The notes under the pieces are model-generated. The model was given only the letters and a program-made list of their open reading frames with translations. It searched no databases and was not told where the DNA came from. A DNA stretch of 64,000 nucleotides, from contig NC_081412.1 in assembly GCF_030272615.1 (NCBI RefSeq), positions 544,904,370 through 544,968,369 on the forward strand, given 5' to 3'. This DNA is from Cryptomeria japonica (taxonomy: Eukaryota > Streptophyta > Pinopsida > Cupressales > Cupressaceae). Each line of letters begins with the position of its first letter. Positions within the stretch are counted from its first letter, which is position 1. Shown here piece after piece: positions 57,001 to 64,000 of the stretch. The position numbers and the translations under genes were made by a program.

Positions 57001-57261
57001 ATCTTGGCAATGAACAAATCTCTTTATGACTCCCCTCAAATTTCTAAATCCACTTATGAATCTTTATCTCCTATTCATCATAAAGTCCTTTCCTCCAGGG
57101 ATAAAGCTCTAATAAATTACACTCATCCCTTTTCTAAGATTTCTTGTGACTTTTCTTCTTCAATTTTTATCACTTTACACATGTTTTTGATCTCACTTAT
57201 AGTTGAGCATTTAGCATGTCATATTCAAATTCCTCATTCAATCTATCATGTCTTTAAATAA
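54067..57261 (+). CDS. Gag-protease-G-patch protein of the non-autonomous LTR element, 1,064 aa, intact
   Basis: An uninterrupted frame from ATG 54067 to the stop at 57261. Residues 1 to about 430 are low-complexity, rich in Ser, Pro, Asp and Lys, with loosely repeated blocks (LVQQEVMNTSFKDLLPKHES; LVQSKMVNISFKDLPLKSET). Three KP-x-VQGGY repeats follow near 430-480, then YHAVAHTYNTRNNRQ. A retropepsin-like segment at about 625-730 has TLVDNGSGLNVCSINLLHKM and LLGRPWIHSMQVVPSTLHRQ; the active-site triad reads DNG rather than D-T/S-G, which I recall from plant gypsy relatives. A G-patch follows at about 890-930 (GRGFHIFAKHGYHGNGCG). It should act in particle assembly and RNA binding for the element. 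The last 30 residues are hydrophobic. An intact frame in a young element suggests recent activity. Confidence 0.88.
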   Translation: MMHSFHRCDNGLASLVSIFPSPKEPPPIYNNILVPKRVSNNPFETLPCSKDEDFKSDLDNSPKMCPSYLAILEEEDDIINTFLNVTLPSLHDASLSEKVLMDNDLFSPKVGSSNGGMLVQQEVMNTSFKDLLPKHESLEKYAHVPPKKHSLNEDPFVQEDDIIPTFPSDGISFSNKIPTRDDELVINAYPSPKVCLTHKHPLEKEDEIISNFLNSLSPKDHIEHILRKEDDFNTSIDALPPKDEELINNVISSPEINNTSNIPFNHFTIWDEPLEEGIDYSLPLAKGDEIKIGNSLDSFSPSLNLNYSLSKNKASPSPQLGSTHKDTLVQSKMVNISFKDLPLKSETLESNVDPSPREFIPHVDPVMIKDDMTFPSITLPTRTSMPTPCLSPKIDLIHDEILVQEKTINNSSNTSIHSSKPSSINLIHVNETPNKPLFTVQGACPSQNSQPLNKPILVVQGGYANDSFCTPKKPIITVQGGYSSKSPYEYAKQLTRESYHAVAHTYNTRNNRQPNPPPVIPTSLPPSQPILPQAPRISQVLGKEYDLIEQLKATPAKISLWDLIQTSSAHHGMLQDALKDLNVPPPNTSSNIASLVNSVINPKAQIVFTQDELPTSEIQRQYDPLMIVVIINDTAIRRTLVDNGSGLNVCSINLLHKMNVDTSLIEPDSRPIRGFDNVAKSSLGIITLPITVGPVTLPTPIHVMSGNLVYNLLLGRPWIHSMQVVPSTLHRQVKFIYNNKTYTLIGDTNLQACLQTSKPSSSCNDSLNKIPMDESSPSNNQNSLDESKAPEEDPSQLESTHEKAFDPEKVLVEDDWGSLDFNPTFVGEYRVPPRVLKVKEKEETKDQSVLLEPMSNNFVATSQTSSPHTSNYEEFDSLSYEKPPSLPEMADRYGRGFHIFAKHGYHGNGCGTHEQGIKVPLETNFHNYAFGLGYNPCKRTKASKRPSLNVNAIFSSDDDLTSTKSSSTSINSHSPHKEILAMNKSLYDSPQISKSTYESLSPIHHKVLSSRDKALINYTHPFSKISCDFSSSIFITLHMFLISLIVEHLACHIQIPHSIYHVFK

Positions 57262-58941
57262 CATCAATGGCTATTATGTTGCTCATCATTATGTGACATT
57301 GGTAGCTCATTTACTGGGGGCTCATTGTCATTCATGATGGTACAATTTCAAGTGCAATCATATTTTTTTGAAGCAACATAATAGCCTAATTTTCTTGTTC
57401 CTATGGGGACAAGAGTGATTTCATATATCTCTTCTTTTGCTTATGTCCAAATCTCTCCCTAGAAGATTGTGTAAGTCCTTCTCATTGAGGTAATAATCTT
57501 TCCTTATTTTTATCTAAGGATCCACTTTTTCCTATTCCGTGGATGGTCTGAACTTTATTATTTGATGTTATTCCTTGTATGCATTTGTTGTTGATTGGTT
57601 CAAGGATTCTCTCTTACAAGAGGTGTAAGTCCTTGACTACAACCTCTTTTGCACTTGGTAAAATACATCCATAATGAATTCACTCTCCCAATTGGGTTAA
57701 AAAGAGCGTCATCCTTCATTAAGAATCACTTTCACCTCGCAAAAGAAGGAAGTATTGCATTCTTATTCTCTTCTTTGTCTTATTCTAGAAGATGTTATAT
57801 TTGTCTAAGACAGTTCCTCTTGGGGATAAGTGTCTTTTGTACAAAGATCTCTTCTCCTCTAAGGATCTCCTTTACACATACTACAAGATATCCCTTTTCA
57901 ACTATCTTATCCTTGCTTAAAGAGTGCAAAACTCTCTTGCTTGGATCTATGACATCGTTGCATTTTTTGGGGTATCTTCTTTTGTGATGAAGGTAGGTAT
58001 CCTTGTTCTACTTTGCTTATGACATAAACATTACACTTTTTGAGCAATGGGTCATTCTCGGAACCAGAGCACAGACTCTTAGAGCGAGATGTCTCCATTT
58101 TTCTTTTATGCAAGGTGATTATTCTTGGAACCAGAGCACAGACTCTTAGAGCGAGATGTCACGCTTTTGTACTATACATATACAGGTTGTAGCATACTTG
58201 AGCATAGACTCCTATGAGGTGCTTCTAACCTCCCTTACACACACATGCACGAGGTTGAGTGGAACTAGTGGCATAAGGCTAGACTTTCTCACTCTTCTCC
58301 CTTACATGGATCACCTAGACAGACTCTAGGGGCTAGTTTTCCATGTCCTTTTCCCATGGATCACCTAGACAAGATCTAGGGGCAAGAAGTCCATGTTTTC
58401 TCTCTCACTATTCTTCTCATGAATCACCAATGTGTGTATTCATGCTTTTTTCCTTTCTTTTCTTTCTCTTTTCATTTTGTTTCCATTTACATCCTTCATC
58501 TTGTGTTAGAGAACTCCCAAATCCTCACACTCTTTGTTGTGTTGGAATTGAGATTTAGTCCTCTTTCTTACCAAATGATTCTCCATTAGTTTTTGATCTC
58601 ATATCAAATCTTCTTGTGAGCATTTGTCATCAATATTCTTTAACAATTCGAAGTGGTAAACATGATACCCTGTTTCAACTCACTAAAATTAGCAAGCCGA
58701 AACAGGGGGGGGCATATAGCTACCCTTGAATTTTCATCACCTTCCTTAGTAAGCATTAGGTGATTTTGTGATCTAACGTGTGTTTTGTAGGGTGCGGTTC
58801 CTAACTGTGTACTGCAGATACCGCTGGGGGCTTCGTTCGACAGACTTATGGATATATCCTTTTTCAAATAATGTTTACTTTTCTGTACTTTAGCTTGCAT
58901 ATGCACGTAGTGTTTATATAACTGCTAAAGTGGGGGCTAAA
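57262..58941. other. 3' non-coding part of the non-autonomous element, with internal direct repeats
   Basis: No reverse transcriptase or integrase motifs on either strand. A 40-bp phrase (GGAACCAGAGCACAGACTCT core) is repeated at 58054 and 58121, and a 50-bp phrase (CATGGATCACCTAGACA core) at 58305 and 58355. Ends in the polypurine tract before 58942. Confidence 0.75.
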
Positions 58942-60583
58942 TGTAGCATTGTAAATTGTACACACTTGCTAGGGTGGTACAATTTCACACCTAGTTTAGC
59001 ACCCACCTTGGCGCATTTTGCATTTTGCATTACATTTCCCCTTTAGCACTTAATTAATCAAATTAATTAGGTCTAAGGTTCTATTTTATCATCTCCCACA
59101 TCATAAAGTTGGGCCCTTTCATTAAAGTGTGCCCCTTTCATTTTATTCTTCCAATACATCATTTAATCAAAAACCCTAATTAGGTCCTATTTCGAGCTTG
59201 GGGGCTTGATTTCGGGGGTCAAAACATCTCTAAATCACCTGTAACTTTAGGATTCTCTCTAAAATCATCATATCTGATGGCCCTGAAAATTTGGTGAAAA
59301 GTTGTCGGGACCATGGCGCCCGGAGTGCAACATGGTCCCGGACATTTTTCCCGAAACTTTAGGAGCGTAATCCAATCATAAAATAAAGCTTAACCCCAAG
59401 AAATTGGCAGGATATTCAATCTCTAGGTCGGCCAAAAGACGAAATTAAGACCTAGGGTTTCATATATAAGAGCTCTCTTTCTTCATTTGAAAGGATCCGA
59501 TTTTTGATTTCCAGGACCTCATATGCAGTGAAAGAGCAGATCTTTGAAGACTTCAACAACATTCAACATCCATCTATCAAGTATTCATCAATTCCATTCA
59601 TTCATTTAAGGCTTGGAAGACATTGAAGAACAATAGGAGATTACCGACTGAAGATTGGCTTGTACTCCTCCCTTGAGGGTTGGGTATGATTTCATGTTGT
59701 TTTCATGTCTTTGCATAAGCTTCGAATATATCCTTTATTCATGCTTTAGCTCACTTTGCATCTTGATTTAGAGCATTTACATTATCATTTACAAGCAATT
59801 AGGGTTTACTTTCTAGGTTGCTCTAGTTTGCTTTCTTGCATTTAAGGACCTTGCATACACACTAGGTCTGCACACACAATACATTTTACAATACAACTTG
59901 GCTATTCGTGGAGGTGGAAATCACCGAAGCAGGGGTTTGACTAAGGCAAAACCCTATATAGCCGCCCAATACCCTTTTCAGATATAAGTGCAGGTTTCGG
60001 GACTCGGACGACGCTGCAGGTTGCAGATCCAGGAGAAGCAGACTAAGACAGACCTACACACCAAATTTCAGAGAAAAAGACCAGGACAGGGGCATGGGGC
60101 GCCCTGGTCCTGCCAGGACAGGGGCGCTGGGCGCCCTGGTCCTCCTGACAGACAGCATTTTCAGCATTTTGACAGCTTTTCCAGGTTGCAAAACAGTAGT
60201 TTCCGGAGCAGTTTCAGGGGCAGAATCAGGACAGTGGCGCCCGCGCCCCCGTCCCAAACATTTTCACTCAGATTTTGACTTCGGGTACGCATTTGAATTC
60301 TTGTTTTGTCCTTGTGTTTACAGCTTTCCATTGTTTAAGTTCAATTCTGCAATCTTGTCATTAGTTCCTACTTGCATTTTGGGGTTAGGGATTGAACTTG
60401 CATTATTTTATCTTTCAATTACAACAAGGGAATAGAAATCCTAATAGGTAGCCCGTGGCTCTCTCTTCCACAAGAAGAAGTAGCCAATTGTGTGATACCT
60501 CTAGGCTCTTTCGTATTCCACAAGTGTGTGGTTGAAAGTGAGATTTGGGCATGTTTGCTTAGTGTCACTTTTTCCCCCACACA
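58942..60583 (+). repeat. 3' LTR of the non-autonomous element (1,642 bp)
   Basis: Near-identical to 52050-53721, with one fewer GGGCGCCC unit. Confidence 0.95.
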
Positions 60584-60588
60584 GTTGA

Positions 60589-61065
60589 TAAGTGATGCTA
60601 CTCTAGCATGCAGCTCCATGCAACTCCAGTTTGGACATGAAGCTATCCATTCATCACCATGCATAAGCTATTTTTAGTTAATAGTTTTTTTTTGGTTTAT
60701 TCATGCAAATAAAGCATGTACTCCAGCATGCATGAATCCTTAGGACTATTTTTAGTTTTGCTTTTTGTATGAGTTTGTTTTTAGTAAATAAAGCATGTTG
60801 TGCATGCACTTATTGTATTCTTAATTTAGGGAGTAGTTTGTTTTTTTTAGTTTGAGAGCCTTAGTAGCTTTCCATGCAAAGCTAGGAATATATTTAGAAC
60901 TGCAGTTATTATTTATTCTTCTAGACTGCAAATTCTTTATATATACAGCCTCTATGTAATTTTTTAATTAAGCTTCAATAAAGATATTGGTGTTTTCTTC
61001 TTTTTTTTGTTATTGTTTGCTAATCAGTTGGTTCAGAGAGGATAGGTCAGGTTCAAAATTCTACA
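60589..61065 (+). repeat. 5' LTR of the copia element, main part
   Basis: Runs from TAAGTGATGC to CTACA. Contains the paired ACTCTAGCATGCAGCTCC and ACTCCAGCATGCATG motifs, a TATA-like TTTATATATACAG at about 60935 and AATAAAG near 60977. Confidence 0.75.
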
Positions 61066-61067
61066 AG

Positions 61068-61079
61068 TGGTATCAGAGC
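61068..61079 (+). other. Primer-binding site of the right-hand copia element
   Basis: TGGTATCAGAGC, initiator methionine tRNA type, two bases after the LTR. Confidence 0.9.
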
Positions 61080-61134
61080 AGGTAAAATTGTTTTGGGTTA
61101 AAGTTTTATTGTTGGAATTTCGCCAAAGTTAATC

Positions 61135-64000
61135 ATGTCGAATTATAACCATAAGCCTATTCCAGAATTTGATGGGAATGATTATGATTATTGGTGCATT
61201 AAGATGCTAACCTTTTTTATTGGAAAAGATTTGTGGGAGATTATTGAATCAGGTTATGAAGAGCCAACTGATTGGAATGCCCTTACAGCCAATGAAAGAA
61301 TAGCAAGAAAGGAAGCAAGGAAAAAGAATGCTCAAGCTTTGTTTCACATTCAGATAGCTCTTGATAAGAGCTTATTTCCAAGAATATCAGGAGCAACAAC
61401 TGCCAAAGATGCCTTGAAGACTCTACAAGAAGCTTACCAGGGTAGTGATCAAGTTAAAGTGGTCAAGCTTCAGATATTGAAGTGAGAGTTCGAGAATTTG
61501 AAGATGCAAGAAGCTGAAAGTATAAGTGATTATTGTGTCAGAGTCAAAGATGTGGTCAATAAAATGGCTACACTTGGAGAAATTGTAAGCAATGAAGTTT
61601 TGATAAAAAAGGTGTTGAGATCTTTGACACCCAGATGGAATCATGTAGCAATAATCATAGAAGAAAGCAAGGATTTGACAAAACTACAGTTTGATCAGCT
61701 GGTTGGATCCCTAATTTCTCATGAAGAAAGATTGAAAGATTCTTTTGAAGGTGTAAAGAAAGCATTTTCCTCTAAATTGCTAATCACAAAAATTGAAGAT
61801 GCAAGCAGCAGTAGTGCCAAAATCAATCAAGGCCAAGGTAAAGGGCAAAGCCAAAATTCTTCAAGAGGTAGAGGAAGAGGTGGCTCAAGAGGAAGTGGTG
61901 GTTTCAGAGGAAGAGGTAGAGGCAGATTTGATAAGAGAAATGTTCAATGTTACCATTGTAATAGGTATGGCCACTTTGAAAGAGAATGCAGATTGAAAGA
62001 AGGTAAAAGTGCTAACTATGCTCAAGAAAGTAGTGAGAATCCTCCTGATCACTTATTTTTATGTTATGCCAAGGGTTAAAATACTAGTAAAGATATTTGG
62101 TACCTAGATTCTGGATGCTCTAACCATATGACAGGAAATGAGAAATTGTTTTCAACAAAGGATGGAAGTTTCAAATCCAAGATCCAACTTGGTGATGATA
62201 AATCATTGGAGGTTGCTGCCAAAGGAGCTATGGAGGTCCAAACAAAAAAAGGTATAAAGAATATTCATGATATTTATTATACTTCACAATTGAAGCACAA
62301 TTTGTTAAGTGTTGGGCAGCTATGTGAGAAAAATTATAAAGTAGTCTTTGAGAATAAGACTTGTACTATCTATGATAAGAATAAGGATAATAGGGTGATC
62401 ACTGTTGTTCCTATGACAAGAAATAGGATGTTCCCTTTGAGGTTTGGTGAACATAACAACAGTTTGGCAAATATGGCTTATGAGGATTCAAGTTGGTTAT
62501 GGCATCTCAGGTATGGGCATTTAAATTTTCATAGTTTGAAGTTTCTAACCTCACATGCATTAGTTTCTGGTTTGCCCAAGGTTGAGGAACACAAGAAGGT
62601 TTGTGAAGGTTGTGCTAAAGGAAAGCATGCAAGAGAAAAGTTTCCAAAGGGCAATGCATGGAGGGCTCATCACCCACTTCAGCTTGTTCATTCAGATATA
62701 TGTGGTCCTATGCAGACTAAGAGTTTGGGTAAGTCATCATATTTCATCACTTTTATTGATGATTACTCACGAAATTGTTGGCTATATTTTTTGAAGGCCA
62801 AAGATGAAGTCTTGGATACATTCAAGAAGTTTAAAGCCCTTGTGGAAAATGAGAAAGGGTGCAAGATCAAATGTTTAAGGACTGATCGTGGAGGAGAATT
62901 TTTCTCAAAGGCTTTCCAAAATTATTGTGATTTTAATGGTATCAAGAGGCAACTTACTACTGCATAAAAACCTCAACAGAATGGAGTAGCTGAAAGGAAG
63001 AATCATACTGTGGTTGAAATGGCAAGGTGCATGTTACAAACCAAGGGATTGAGCAATTCTTATTGGAGAGATGGAGTTGCTACAGCGGTGTACATCCTCA
63101 ACCGTAGCCCCACCAGTACACTAGAAAAGATGACTCCTTATGAATCTTGGTATGGTAAAAGGCCTAATGTTAATCATTTCAAAGTTTTTGGTTGTTTGGC
63201 TTATGTGCATGTACCGGATCAGAATAGACAGAAGTTAGATGCAAAGAGTGAGTCATGTATTTTTATTGGGTATAGTGAGAAAAGCAAGGCTTATAGATTG
63301 TATAATCCCCTCACTAACAAGCTTATTGTCTCAAGAGATGTGATTTTTGATGAAGGGGGAGTTTATGGTCATAAAAAAGGCCATGTTGAGAAGCCAAAAT
63401 CTATTTTGAATGATGATATAATTGCTGATATTGATCATGAGCAGCCAACTAATGTTTCTATATCCAGTGGTTTAACTCCACCAAGCAATCCTTCATCAAG
63501 TTCTTTAGTACCAAGTTCAAGTCCAGCTTCTTCTCCAAGTTCTACAAGGAAAGTAAGGAGATTGAGTGATATCTACCAAAAGAGTGGAAATCAAGTACAT
63601 GAAGAAAACCCAATAGGTGAGATAGTGAATTTTACTTTATTAGCCAAGGCTGATTTTGAACCATCATGTTTTGAAGATGCATCTACTAATGAAGTTTGGG
63701 TGAAAGCCATGGAAGAAGAGATGGATTCCATTCACAGGAATGACACTTGGGAGTTAACCGAACTTCCACATGACAAAAAAAGGATTGGCACCAAATGGGT
63801 CTACAAGACCAAATTTAACAGTGATGGGAGTGTTCAAAGACACAAGGCAAGATTAGTTGCTAAAGGCTTCACACATAAATATGGAATTGACTATGAAGAG
63901 ACATTTGCACCAGTAGCAAGACAAGAGACCATACGAATGCTGATTTCATTAGCAGCTCAGAAGAAGTGGAGAATACATCATATGGACATGAAAAGTGCCT
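61135..64000 (+). pseudogene. Copia gag-pol polyprotein, one frame with three stops, 3' end off the window
   Basis: One frame runs from ATG 61135 to the window edge, broken only by TGA 61483-61485, TAA 62077-62079 and TAA 62965-62967. Order: UBN2-type gag (EFDGNDYDYWCIKMLTFF), an RG-rich stretch (GRGRGGSRGSGGFRGRGRGR) before the zinc knuckle CYHCNRYGHFERECRLKE near 61950, protease WYLDSGCSNHMTG near 62100, pre-integrase LWHLRYGHLNFHSLK near 62500, integrase LVHSDICGPMQT near 62683 and CLRTDRGGEF near 62870, then QQNGVAERKN, and the start of reverse transcriptase ([37 protein letters not shown]). All three stops sit where a single base change from a sense codon suffices. Confidence 0.92.

Larger units (their letters stand above)
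52050..60583 (+). mobile_element. Non-autonomous LTR retrotransposon with protease and G-patch, no reverse transcriptase
   Basis: LTRs 52050-53721 and 58942-60583 are almost identical and start TGTAGC and end CCCCCACACA. GTTGA flanks both sides (52045-52049 and 60584-60588). A primer-binding-like TGGTGAACCCGACGTGAAC starts at 53725, four bases after the LTR, and a purine tract AAAGTGGGGGCTAAA precedes the 3' LTR. The only long ORF, 54067-57261, lacks reverse transcriptase, RNase H and integrase, so the element depends on enzymes from a related Ty3/gypsy-like element. Confidence 0.93.
52044..64000 (+). mobile_element. Ty1/copia element, 5' LTR split by another element, 3' part beyond the window
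   Basis: The LTR begins TGTTGA at 52044, is interrupted by the insertion at 52050-60583, and resumes at 60589 with TAAGTGATGC to end at about 61065 (CTACA). A primer-binding site TGGTATCAGAGC follows at 61068-61079 and gag starts at 61135. The 3' LTR is off the right edge, so the LTR start is inferred from the TG and the insertion site. Confidence 0.8.

Overview
The window is nuclear DNA from a seed plant with an AT-rich, repeat-laden genome. Evidence is the plant-type glutamate receptor-like genes with introns, plant Ty1/copia and Ty3/gypsy-like retrotransposons, a CACTA (En/Spm) DNA transposon, and captured plant PPR and CWC22 sequence. A large-genome plant such as a gymnosperm would fit, but nothing here fixes the species. 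All gene calls rest on reading frames, motifs and repeat structure seen by eye; no database search was run.

Region 1 (1-15.9 kb) holds two glutamate receptor-like (GLR) genes in a tail-to-tail inverted pair. The + copy (1-3399) enters from the left edge and has six exons with good splice sites, including a 32-nt micro-exon for the pore region, but carries one apparent 1-bp deletion. The - copy (15915-12316) has its start codon but many lesions. The 8.9-kb spacer contains a decayed copia element, a copia 3' end remnant, long TA and CA microsatellites and a 36-bp minisatellite.

Region 2 (17.1-35.9 kb) is dominated by a 14,586-bp CACTA element at 18723-33308. Both CACTA termini are visible, the ~30-bp terminal inverted repeats match, and a TAT target duplication flanks it. 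Inside are subterminal 264-bp tandem repeats, a + strand ORF of about 1,040 codons of a family I do not recognise, a - strand TNP2-type transposase, an intronless copy of the splicing factor gene CWC22 (itself split by a 993-bp inverted-repeat element), and a fragment of a PPR gene. The element therefore seems to have collected host gene pieces.

Region 3 (36.2-51.7 kb) has a probable solo LTR, then an old - strand copia element (38568 to about 51710) into whose gag a + strand copia element (42646-50366, TSD CAACG) has inserted.

Region 4 (52.0-64.0 kb) is another nest. A 5' LTR of a + strand copia element (52044 onward, coding region 61135 to the right edge) was split a few bases from its start by an 8.5-kb non-autonomous LTR element (52050-60583, TSD GTTGA). 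That element encodes one intact 1,064-residue protein with a retropepsin-like segment and a G-patch, and no reverse transcriptase or integrase.

A recurring theme is that premature stops in the mobile and captured sequences fall almost always where one C-to-T change in CAG, CAA, CGA or TGG creates a stop. This is the expected scar of cytosine methylation on silenced plant DNA.
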